From CAYWKL01 sp964459095 (lineage in GTDB: Bacteria; Patescibacteriota; Microgenomatia; Daviesbacterales; UBA10151), in assembly GCA_964459095.1 (NCBI GenBank), contig CAYWKL010000011.1:1-27933 (forward strand): 27,933 bases of DNA, given 5' to 3'. The position numbers and the translations under genes are program-made. The number at the start of each line of letters is the position of its first letter. The first letter of the stretch is position 1. The notes below the pieces were generated by a model. That model was given only the letters and a program-made list of their open reading frames with translations, made no database searches and had not been told where the DNA came from. Shown here piece after piece: positions 14,831-21,282 of the stretch.

Positions 14831-15814
14831 ATGAGAAAAAATAGTAACTGGTTAAGGAATTGGATAGTGCTTTTTTTGATTTTACTTACCTTTTTTTTTG
14901 GTGCCAAATTTATTTGGAATAACCTAAATTCGCCGGTTAATGAAAAAGATGCAGAGCCTTTAGCTTTTGTTATCACTAAAGGTGAGGGTATAAGTTCTAT
15001 AGCAGAAAAATTAGAAAAAGAAGGATTTATTAAATCTGCAAATATTTTTAAACTTAAACTTTACTTATCAGGAAACTCAAAAATAGAAGCAGGAGATTTT
15101 AAATTATCTCCAAGTATGAATACAAACAAGATTATAGAAACCCTATCTAAAGGATCAGTTGATAAATGGGTAACTTTAATAGAAGGATTAAGAGTTGAGG
15201 AAATGGCAGAGAAATTAAGTAAAGAGTTAGGAGTTAAGAGTGATGAGTTTATAGAAGCTGCAAAAAATAAAGAAGGATATCTTTTCCCTGATACCTATCT
15301 TTTTAATCCGAAGTCAAGCCCGCAAGATATAGTGTCTAGAATGGAAGAGAATTTTAATAGCAAAATTACTGATGATTTAAGAGCAAAATTTGCCCAGCAG
15401 GGGTTAAGTTTGAAGGATGCTGTAATTTTGGCTTCCATTGTAGAGAGGGAAGGAAGATCTGATAAAGTTAGAACTGAAATAGCAGGGATTTTGCTTAAAA
15501 GGCTAAATTTAGATTACGGGCTTAATGCTGATGCAACGCTGCAGTATGCCCTAGGATATCAGCCAGCTGAAAAATCCTGGTGGAAAAGGCATTTAACAAG
15601 TCAGGATAAATTAATAGATTCTCAATATAATACTTATAAATATAAAGGTTTACCTCCTGGCCCAATCAGCAATCCAGGTCTTTCTTCCTTGAGAGCTGTT
15701 GCTAATGCAAATCCAAATACTCCTTATCTTTACTACTATCATGATTCAGAGGGAAATTCTCACTATGCTAGAACTTTAGAAGAGCATAATGACAATGTAG
15801 CAACTTATCCATAA
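14831..15814 (+). CDS. mltG: Endolytic murein transglycosylase MltG
   Basis: 327 residues. MltG cuts nascent glycan strands and so sets their length. The N-terminal membrane helix lies at about 11-30, a LysM-like region follows (FVITKGEGISSIAEKLEKEG), and the YceG domain carries the catalytic Glu205 in LASIVEREG plus LNADATLQYALGY, YNTYKYKGLPPGPISNPG and the closing YYYHDSEGNSHYA. It starts 3 bases after yqgF and is in the same operon as the sortase. Confidence 0.95.
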   Translation: MRKNSNWLRNWIVLFLILLTFFFGAKFIWNNLNSPVNEKDAEPLAFVITKGEGISSIAEKLEKEGFIKSANIFKLKLYLSGNSKIEAGDFKLSPSMNTNKIIETLSKGSVDKWVTLIEGLRVEEMAEKLSKELGVKSDEFIEAAKNKEGYLFPDTYLFNPKSSPQDIVSRMEENFNSKITDDLRAKFAQQGLSLKDAVILASIVEREGRSDKVRTEIAGILLKRLNLDYGLNADATLQYALGYQPAEKSWWKRHLTSQDKLIDSQYNTYKYKGLPPGPISNPGLSSLRAVANANPNTPYLYYYHDSEGNSHYARTLEEHNDNVATYP

Positions 15815-15816
15815 TC

Positions 15817-15844
15817 TTGACAACTGAATAAATTGACCTATAAT
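15817..15844 (+). promoter_or_regulatory. Consensus promoter of the Clp_N gene
   Basis: TTGACA (15817-15822), 16 bases, TATAAT (15839-15844), then only 7 bases to ATG 15852. Both hexamers are perfect. The predicted transcript begins at the start codon. Confidence 0.8.
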
Positions 15845-15851
15845 TCAAAAT

Positions 15852-16751
15852 ATGTTAAATCTTTCAAGAAGGGGAGAGGCTCCTTATCCATATACTCAAG
15901 GAGTTCAGGAGGTTTTAGCTGGTGCCAATGATGAGGCTCAAAGATTCAATCATTATTATCTAGGAACTGAACATTTATTACTAGGATTATTGACTGATAG
16001 AACTCCCTGGTTAAGAGATCTTTTAAATACTGCTTTTGATGTTCGTCTTGCAAAAGTACGAAGCGCTGTTGAGTTCATAGTTGGAAGGGGAGACAGATCA
16101 TATAGTGGAGAATTAGGTTTTACATCAAGAGCAAAAAGAGTCCTAGAGTTAGGAACATACCATGCAGGAAAACAGAAGTTAATATTTGATACGTCCCATA
16201 TCCTAGAAGGAATGATTCTTGAGGGAGAGGGGATTGCTTGTGGAGTATTAGAAGCATATGGTATTTCTTTACATCAACTTAGGGAAAGAAAATTTCTGGA
16301 ATCAATTAGAGATGCTGAGAAAAAAGCAGGCTTGTACAGAATTGCTGATGATTACATTGCAATATTTGGAGCAGACTCAATTGACGAAGTTTTGAGAAGG
16401 ACAGCCACAACAAATTTAAGAGAACCTGTCTTTGATATATTGAGTAGACTAAGAGTAGCTTTATCAAATCCTAATCTAACTGAAAATCAAAGAGCACTAT
16501 TAATGTCAAGAATAGAGAATGTTGTAGATTTAGCAAATAATCCAGATAGAATTATAGAAGTTCCTGCAGTGTTTGATATAAATAATCTTCCTCTAGAAGC
16601 TCAGATTAAAGGTCCTTTAAGACGTTCGGGGATAACTACAAGGGGGCAATTAGATGAATTAGCAGCTCGAGGATTTAAAGGTGTTAGAAATATAGGGATT
16701 AAAAGAAGAGAAGAGTTAGCAAGAATTTATCAAAACTTACAAACTGCTTAA
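15852..16751 (+). CDS. Clp_N-domain protein with C-terminal alpha-CTD-like HhH domain, no ATPase
   Basis: 299 residues. Residues about 14-150 match the double Clp N-terminal repeat of ClpC/ClpA (repeat 1: ANDEAQRFNHYYLGTEHLLLGLL; repeat 2: FTSRAKRVLELGTYHAG with DTSHILEGMILEGEG). In ClpC these repeats bind adaptors and substrates, but here no AAA+ module follows. A helical middle (about 150-240) leads to residues 246-297, LPLEAQIKGPLRRSGITTRG and FKGVRNIGIKRREELARIY, which match the helix-hairpin-helix C-terminal domain of RNA polymerase alpha. The protein could be a free Clp adaptor or a DNA- or polymerase-linked regulator; this is inference. Strong private promoter, leaderless. Confidence 0.8.
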   Translation: MLNLSRRGEAPYPYTQGVQEVLAGANDEAQRFNHYYLGTEHLLLGLLTDRTPWLRDLLNTAFDVRLAKVRSAVEFIVGRGDRSYSGELGFTSRAKRVLELGTYHAGKQKLIFDTSHILEGMILEGEGIACGVLEAYGISLHQLRERKFLESIRDAEKKAGLYRIADDYIAIFGADSIDEVLRRTATTNLREPVFDILSRLRVALSNPNLTENQRALLMSRIENVVDLANNPDRIIEVPAVFDINNLPLEAQIKGPLRRSGITTRGQLDELAARGFKGVRNIGIKRREELARIYQNLQTA

Positions 16752-16809
16752 AAATTATTTATTTCTTTTTTTAAATTCTCAAATTCATCTGAAAAAGCTG
16801 GTTGAGTAA

Positions 16810-17184
16810 TTACCAAATTACATTTTTGTATTTTTTAGTTATTTCTTCATCTTTAGTAATAATGGACAATTCTAAATATTTAGCTGTAGCGATAATGACT
16901 TTGTCATGAAGTTCAAGGTTAGCTTTAATCTTTCTAATTTCTTTAATAACAACCATATCAAGAGGAACAATCAGATATTTGCTAGTAGGGATTTGTTTAA
17001 GCAAAATATCAAAAAATTTTAAAGCTTTTTTCTTTTGCAAAAGACCAAGAAGTTCCAAGAGAACAATTGTGGGCAGTATAATTTTATCGGCTTGTTCAAG
17101 AACACTCAAAGCCTTATTTGTCAGTTTTGTTAAGTCTTGTGTCAAAACCCAGAATAGAGCATGTGTATCAATAACAACTCTCAT
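16810..17184 (-). CDS. vapC: PIN-domain toxin, VapC family
   Basis: 124 residues, a typical PIN ribonuclease length. The acidic metal-binding residues are in place: Asp6 (VIDTHAL), Glu44 (LLEL), Asp94 (LHDKVIIATA) and Asp112 (TKDEEI). VapC toxins cut tRNA or rRNA when freed from the antitoxin. The upstream gene on the same strand ends 6 bases before the start and is the likely antitoxin. Confidence 0.88.
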   Translation of the reverse strand: MRVVIDTHALFWVLTQDLTKLTNKALSVLEQADKIILPTIVLLELLGLLQKKKALKFFDILLKQIPTSKYLIVPLDMVVIKEIRKIKANLELHDKVIIATAKYLELSIITKDEEITKKYKNVIW

Positions 17185-17190
17185 TAAGTG

Positions 17191-17394
17191 TTATTTCAAA
17201 TACTTTTCTAAATCAAAATTAAATGGAGCTTTTTTTGTCTCTTCTAACTCTTTATCAGTAACCTTTAAGCCTGTCCATATTCCAGCAAGTAAACTCTTAT
17301 TTTTAGGCTTTTTACTCCCTTTTTTAACTAAGGATTTCAATACTTTGATCTCTTTTTCTAATTCATTTATTCTAGCTGTAAACTGTCCATTCAT
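17191..17394 (-). CDS. Antitoxin of the PIN-domain toxin
   Basis: 67 residues. The first half is a charged coiled coil (INELEKEIKVLKSLVKKGSK), the second half has LLAGIWTGLKVTDKELEE and an aromatic, acidic end that could wrap the toxin's active site. The DNA-binding type is not a recognisable AbrB or RHH fold. Its position just before vapC on the same strand and the leaderless promoter (TGATATAAT) support the antitoxin call. Confidence 0.7.
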   Translation of the reverse strand: MNGQFTARINELEKEIKVLKSLVKKGSKKPKNKSLLAGIWTGLKVTDKELEETKKAPFNFDLEKYLK

Positions 17395-17402
17395 AGGTAA
17401 TA

Positions 17403-17411
17403 ATTATATCA
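17403..17411 (-). promoter_or_regulatory. Extended -10 of the antitoxin-toxin operon
   Basis: On the minus strand TGATATAAT ends 8 bases before the ATG of the antitoxin (17394). No strong -35 is visible. Confidence 0.55.
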
Positions 17412-17421
17412 TAAGATTTTT

Positions 17422-17682
17422 TTAAAAATTATTAACCTCTTCTTTTAAGTTCTTGAAATCCTCTTCAAAATTTGGAACGGAGATTTTATTTAGTTCTTCA
17501 GATAAATTTGAATTGGGTGTAAGAGGTGGGAGAGTTGGCTCTGGGGTTGGGGTGAGTCTTTTTGAAGGGAGAGCTGTGCTAAGAATTGAACCGTTGCTGG
17601 AGTGCAAACTAATGAAAAAAAATATCATTATCCCTATAAGAACTGACAATATTATTACTAAAATTAAAGTTTTTAAGTTCAT
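17422..17682 (-). CDS. Small membrane-anchored Pro-rich protein
   Basis: 86 residues: an N-terminal hydrophobic anchor (about 5-25), a Pro/Thr-rich spacer (TPTPEPTLPPLTP), then an acidic helix. It overlaps the preceding gene by 4 bases (ATGA), so the two exported proteins are translationally coupled. No family recognised. Confidence 0.6.
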   Translation of the reverse strand: MNLKTLILVIILSVLIGIMIFFFISLHSSNGSILSTALPSKRLTPTPEPTLPPLTPNSNLSEELNKISVPNFEEDFKNLKEEVNNF

Positions 17683-18212
17683 TGATTAATTAAATCTTCA
17701 AGTAAAGTATGCGAATAATTCAACTTATTTATTGGAATTTGGAAATCACTTTGCATTCTGCTTATTAAATTTAAAGAATCTGATTTTATGTTTATTTGTC
17801 CGGTTAAATTAGGAATATAAATTTTTGCAGCCTGATAAGCTATAGCTTCATGAGCCCTTGTGATTTCAATTCTTGCAACAGAAACTGGGTCATTTGACCT
17901 ATTTATTCCATCAGCTCCTCCATTTTCTGAAATATTATTGCGTCTAACATACTCATCCAAAATCTCCCCCTGCCTTTCTGCAATAAGCTCAAGCTCATAA
18001 GTTTTTTCTTCATTAAAATCAGCAATTTTTTTAGAAAAACTTTCAGCTTTTTGTCTGTTTGCTGGAGAATAATTTTTTAATGTTTGTTCATAAGCTGCTT
18101 TCTGTTCATTAATAATATCTTCAGGGGTAGTCCTTGCATAAATAGCTGATGGCTGGTAGTGAATAGTTAATAGTAAAAGAATGATGACTATTCTGGGCAG
18201 GACTTTTTGCAC
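17679..18212 (-). CDS. Secreted coiled-coil protein, unknown function
   Basis: 177 residues from GTG 18212. A signal peptide covers about residues 1-26 (cleavage probably after IYA), followed by long charged helices (NEQKAAYEQTLKNY; FNEEKTYELELIAERQGEIL) and a mixed C-terminal half. No catalytic motif is seen. The DNA for the end of the signal peptide (TTAACTATTCACTACCAGCC on the minus strand) looks like a simple dispersed repeat word, which may have been co-opted. Divergent from the nuclease-like gene at 18240, from overlapping -10 elements. Confidence 0.65.
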   Translation of the reverse strand: MQKVLPRIVIILLLLTIHYQPSAIYARTTPEDIINEQKAAYEQTLKNYSPANRQKAESFSKKIADFNEEKTYELELIAERQGEILDEYVRRNNISENGGADGINRSNDPVSVARIEITRAHEAIAYQAAKIYIPNLTGQINIKSDSLNLISRMQSDFQIPINKLNYSHTLLEDLINQ

Positions 18213-18219
18213 AAGATAA

Positions 18220-18227
18220 ATTATACT
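18220..18227. promoter_or_regulatory. Bidirectional promoter with overlapping -10 elements
   Basis: TATAAT on the minus strand (18225-18220) ends 7 bases before the GTG at 18212, and TATACT on the + strand (18222-18227) ends 12 bases before ATG 18240. The two hexamers share four positions. -35 elements are weak on both sides. Confidence 0.55.
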
Positions 18228-18239
18228 CTAAAAGTAAAT

Positions 18240-19112
18240 ATGGGTTTTTCTGATGGGATACAAAGGAGTAGTTCTTTTTCCCTAACTGATTTTAAAGATT
18301 TTGATAATTGTTTGTTTAGATTTTTTGTCTCACACCACCTAGGATTGGGTAAAAAATATGAGATTGCTGTGGGAAGTTTTAATTTGGCACTTGGAACCTT
18401 ACTTGATGAGTCAATAAAGCTTTATTTAAAAGTAAAAATAAGGGAAAAAGAAAATATACCCTTTATTGTAAAGGCAGCTATGAATAAAATTTTAGATAAA
18501 TTATCAAGGCAAAAAGAATCATCATTTTATTCAACTTCAAAAAATTTTTTAAATGAGGATCTTTTCGAGGAAGCGGTTAAAGTTTTTAAGGGTTATTATG
18601 ACCAACTGGATGGAAAAATAAAATCATCTTTGGGTGAAGTAGGATTTTGTGAATGGATAATAAAAGATGACCCTTCGACTGGCTCAGGGCGAGTTTTTAA
18701 ACTTTGGGGAGGACCAGATACTATTGAAATGGGTAATGATGGAGTCCCTGAGGTTTGTGACTATAAATTGATGGATCCTACTGAGGAAAAAAAAGAAAAT
18801 TTAGATTTTGAATTGAGTAGTAACTTGTATATGCTTCTTTGTGTAAAAAAACTTACCAAATTAGGCTTTGAAAAAGCAAGGTTTTGCATAAGGTTTTGGA
18901 AAGACGCAAAAGATGAGAGCTTAAAAAAGGATTTTTACCTATCTGATGTTTTTGAATTCGAAGTAATCTTTAAGAAAAAAATAAACGAAATAATGAAAAC
19001 AAAAGAATTTTTATTTTGCGAAAGAAATTTTTGTCACGCTTGCAAATCTGTCAACAGAGATATTTATATTGAGGAGTTAAAGAACCTGAAGTTAACTTTG
19101 CAAAAAAAGTGA
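18240..19112 (+). CDS. PD-(D/E)XK nuclease-like protein with a four-Cys cluster (RecB/Cas4-like)
   Basis: 290 residues from ATG 18240; a TTG at 18207 would add 11 residues but precedes the -10. The N-terminus FSLTDFKDFDNCLFRFF is the entry motif of RecB/Cas4-type nucleases, GTLLDESIKLYL resembles the conserved GT-x-H helix, and PEVCDYKLMDP supplies the D-x-K active-site core. A Cys near the N-terminus and three near the end (CERNFCHAC) fit an iron-sulfur cluster as in Cas4 and AddB. No CRISPR array or cas gene is nearby, so a repair role is more likely. The peptide DPSTGSGR is encoded by a GC-rich repeat-like word at 18671-18692. Confidence 0.65.
   Translation: MGFSDGIQRSSSFSLTDFKDFDNCLFRFFVSHHLGLGKKYEIAVGSFNLALGTLLDESIKLYLKVKIREKENIPFIVKAAMNKILDKLSRQKESSFYSTSKNFLNEDLFEEAVKVFKGYYDQLDGKIKSSLGEVGFCEWIIKDDPSTGSGRVFKLWGGPDTIEMGNDGVPEVCDYKLMDPTEEKKENLDFELSSNLYMLLCVKKLTKLGFEKARFCIRFWKDAKDESLKKDFYLSDVFEFEVIFKKKINEIMKTKEFLFCERNFCHACKSVNRDIYIEELKNLKLTLQKK
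18671..18692. repeat. Repeat-like GC-rich insert in the nuclease gene
   Basis: CCCTTCGACTGGCTCAGGGC with flanking CCCT/AGGG inverted ends encodes PSTGSGR. Its composition is unlike the AT-rich gene around it. It looks like a member of a short dispersed repeat family inserted in frame in a loop. Confidence 0.4.
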
Positions 19113-19126
19113 AAGTGTGATTAAAT
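19098..19126 (+). promoter_or_regulatory. Possible promoter of the metK transcript
   Basis: TTGCAA (19098-19103), 17 bases, TTAAAT (19121-19126). Transcription would start at about 19133, right at the 5' end of the riboswitch. Weak hexamers, good spacing. Confidence 0.35.
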
Positions 19127-19130
19127 CATT

Positions 19131-19225
19131 ATAAGTATCAAGAGAGTCCGATGTTCTTCGGACCGGCAACCCTTATTGAGCCATTGCGGGTGCCAAATAT
19201 GATATGTTCCGACGAACGTCGGAGA
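19131..19225 (+). ncRNA. S-box-type SAM riboswitch (SAM-I/IV-like, compact)
   Basis: Core signature of the S-box family: TATCAAGAGAG (19136-19146), CCGGCAACCC (19163-19172) and GGGTGCCAA (19088-offset 19188-19196). P1 pairs GTATC (19135-19139) with GATAT (19201-19205), P2 pairs GTCCGA (19146-19151) with TCGGAC (19158-19163), P3 closes CCC (19170-19172) on GGG (19188-19190). P2 has no kink-turn and there is no P4 before the P1 3' strand, unlike classic SAM-I and closer to SAM-IV or SAM-I/IV variants. A following hairpin (TCCGAC-GAAC-GTCGGA, 19208-19223) buries part of the GGAG that precedes metK, so control is probably at translation. The next gene makes SAM, so the switch gives feedback repression. 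Confidence 0.82.
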
Positions 19226-19228
19226 AAA

Positions 19229-20338
19229 ATGGGAAACTTCATTTTTACATCAGAATCAGTAGCAAGCGGACATCCTGATAAAATTTGCGACTCAATTTCA
19301 GATGCTATTTTAGATGCGGTTTTGGAGCAAGATCCAAAAGGCCGTGTTGCTGTTGAGACAGTTGCAGCTTGGAATAAACTAATTTTAGTAGGCGAGGTCA
19401 CAACTAATGCAAAAATTGATTTTAAAAAAATTGCTAGAGAGCGAATTAAAAGTCTAGGTTACACTGACCCTTTATTTAATTTTTCAGATAAATCTCCTAT
19501 TGAAGTTAAAATCCATGAGCAATCAAGAGAAATAGCAGCAGGTGTTGATAAGTTGGGAGCAGGGGATCAGGGGATGATGTTTGGATTTGCATGCAAAGAT
19601 ACAAAATCCTTAATGCCAGCTCCGATTATTTTAGCTCATGGTTTGGTAAAAAGACTAGATGAAGTTAGGGGAAAAAATATTTTAACCTTTTTGCGTCCAG
19701 ATGGAAAATCACAGACTACTTTAGAATATAAAAATGGAAAACCCGCTAGAGTTTTAAAGGTTGTAATGGCAGCTCCTCATAACGAGAAAACAAAAAGAGA
19801 AGAAGCTAAAGAAGGAATTTTTAAAGAGGTAGTGGAAAAAGTTTTAAGGGAGTTTGGATTTAAAGTTTCAAAAAAAGATTTTATTTTTAATGGAACAGGT
19901 ATTTGGCACAAAGGTGGTCCTGCATCTGATTCAGGCTTAACTGGTCGAAAAATAGTCGTAGATACATACGGCGGGTTTGCTCGTGTTGGAGGAGGAGCTT
20001 TTTCAGGAAAGGATCCAACAAAAGTAGATAGATCAGGAGCATATGCTGCTAGATTTATTGCTAAAAATATTGTTGCAAATAAATTAGCTGAAAAAGTTGA
20101 AGTGGGTTTTGCGTATTTTATTGGAGCAAAAAAGCCTTTAATGGAAGAAGTAGATACATTTGGAACTGGGAAAAAATCAGACAAAATTATAAAAAGTTTT
20201 GTTAGGAAATTGATTGATACTTCAGTTTCAGGAATTTTAGAAAGACTAAAACTTCAAAGGCCAATTTATCTTCCTACCTCAACTTATGGCCACTTTGGAA
20301 GAGAGCAGTTTCCTTGGGAAGAGGTGGTTTTGTTTTAA
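19229..20338 (+). CDS. metK: S-adenosylmethionine synthetase
   Basis: 369 residues from ATG 19229, which gives the standard N-terminus NFIFTSESVASGHPDKICD; an upstream in-frame start at 19151 lies inside the riboswitch and is rejected. MetK makes S-adenosylmethionine from methionine and ATP, releasing phosphate and pyrophosphate. Motifs present: GHPDK, GAGDQGMMFGFA (the ATP-binding loop), GGGAFSGKDPTKVDRSGAY (the P-loop-like signature) and the C-terminal YGHFGR. A GGAG lies 4 bases before the ATG and is partly paired in the riboswitch hairpin. Confidence 0.97.
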   Translation: MGNFIFTSESVASGHPDKICDSISDAILDAVLEQDPKGRVAVETVAAWNKLILVGEVTTNAKIDFKKIARERIKSLGYTDPLFNFSDKSPIEVKIHEQSREIAAGVDKLGAGDQGMMFGFACKDTKSLMPAPIILAHGLVKRLDEVRGKNILTFLRPDGKSQTTLEYKNGKPARVLKVVMAAPHNEKTKREEAKEGIFKEVVEKVLREFGFKVSKKDFIFNGTGIWHKGGPASDSGLTGRKIVVDTYGGFARVGGGAFSGKDPTKVDRSGAYAARFIAKNIVANKLAEKVEVGFAYFIGAKKPLMEEVDTFGTGKKSDKIIKSFVRKLIDTSVSGILERLKLQRPIYLPTSTYGHFGREQFPWEEVVLF

Positions 20339-20340
20339 AG

Positions 20341-20369
20341 TTGAAATAATTTTTTAGTTTGGGTATATT
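20341..20369 (+). promoter_or_regulatory. Promoter of the DUF4430/DUF6580 pair
   Basis: TTGAAA (20341-20346), 17 bases, TATATT (20364-20369), 15 bases before ATG 20385. The leader would be about 8 bases. Confidence 0.6.
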
Positions 20370-20384
20370 GTCAAAACACGCTTT

Positions 20385-20750
20385 ATGAAGAAAGCCCCTT
20401 TGTTGCTTGTTGTTTTAGTTTTTTTTGCAGTCTTACTTTTATTTTTAAATTTTCAAGGTAATTTTTTTAAAACATCTAATAAGGAAGGTGGAATTCAAAC
20501 TAAACAAAAATCTTTATCTTTGGAATATGATTGCCAGTCAGGAAAAACAGCATTTGAGGTATTAGAGGAAAAAGCTTCTGATGTGGAATTTAAAGGGAGT
20601 TCTTTTGGGAGAATGGTGACTGGAATAAATGGAATAAAACAGGGAAGCGGGAAATATTGGCTTTATTTTATAAATGGAAAAGATGCAACAGTTTCTGCAG
20701 ATTCTTATATTTGCCTGGAGGAAGAAAAAATTAAATGGGAACTAAAATAA
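20385..20750 (+). CDS. DUF4430 domain membrane-anchored protein
   Basis: 121 residues with an N-terminal signal anchor (about 5-24). The rest matches DUF4430, the small beta domain related to the C-terminal domain of transcobalamin: KTAFEVLEE, then the diagnostic YWLYFINGKDATVSADSY, and an acidic-to-basic end (LEEEKIKWEL). In other bacteria this domain occurs in surface proteins near vitamin uptake systems. Its 3' end overlaps the next gene, a DUF6580 membrane protein, by 16 bases. Confidence 0.8.
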   Translation: MKKAPLLLVVLVFFAVLLLFLNFQGNFFKTSNKEGGIQTKQKSLSLEYDCQSGKTAFEVLEEKASDVEFKGSSFGRMVTGINGIKQGSGKYWLYFINGKDATVSADSYICLEEEKIKWELK

Positions 20751-21262
20751 TTCCAGTTATGTTAATAGTATTAGCCGTGATTTCCCGCCTCCTCCCCCAT
20801 CCTGCAAATTTTGCTCCAATTACAGCAATCTCACTATTTTCTGGTGCTTATCTTGATAAGAAACTAGCTTTTATTATTCCATTAATTGCACTTTTATTTA
20901 GTGATTTGTTTTTAGGTTTTTATGGAACAGAGATGATATTTGTTTATGGAAGTTTTGTACTGGTTGTTTTAATAGGAGAAGGAATAAAAAAGCATAAAAA
21001 TGTCTTAACTATTTTTTTAGGAACAATAAGTGCCTCTTTACTTTTTTATCTAATCACTAATTTTGGGGTATGGGTTGTTACTAATATATATCCAAAAGAT
21101 TTTTCAGGATTATTTCAAAGTTATATTGCAGGGCTACCATTTTTTAGAAATACTTTTTTTGGGGATTTATTTTACACAGCTAGTTTGTTTGGCGGATATG
21201 AATTCATAAAGACAATATCCAAAAATTTTTTGCCTCAGAAATATCAAAAAATGCTTCTTTAA
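20735..21262 (+). CDS. DUF6580 / ECF transporter S-component-like membrane protein
   Basis: 175 residues with five to six hydrophobic helices. The N-terminal pattern SRLLPHPANFAPITAISLFSGAYL and the SDLFLGFYG loop are typical of DUF6580 proteins, which look like substrate-binding (S) subunits of energy-coupling factor vitamin transporters. No ECF ATPases are nearby, so it would share a general EcfAT module elsewhere or act alone. The overlap with the DUF4430 gene implies joint work, possibly on uptake of a cofactor; the substrate is unknown. Confidence 0.78.
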   Translation: MGTKIIPVMLIVLAVISRLLPHPANFAPITAISLFSGAYLDKKLAFIIPLIALLFSDLFLGFYGTEMIFVYGSFVLVVLIGEGIKKHKNVLTIFLGTISASLLFYLITNFGVWVVTNIYPKDFSGLFQSYIAGLPFFRNTFFGDLFYTASLFGGYEFIKTISKNFLPQKYQKMLL

Positions 21263-21270
21263 TTCTGTAG

Positions 21271-21276
21271 TAGAAT
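21271..21276 (+). promoter_or_regulatory. Possible -10 of the dipZ-like gene
   Basis: TAGAAT ends 6 bases before GTG 21283. No clear -35. The arrangement fits the leaderless pattern of the window. Confidence 0.35.
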
Positions 21277-21282
21277 AGTTGA

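Noticed and set aside
18240..19112. CRISPR-associated Cas4
   Set aside because: No repeats, cas1/cas2 or other cas genes are in the window; a general RecB/Cas4-like nuclease is the safer call.
19151..19228. Upstream in-frame start for metK
   Set aside because: It lies within the S-box RNA and would add residues with no MetK homology; ATG 19229 gives the standard N-terminus.
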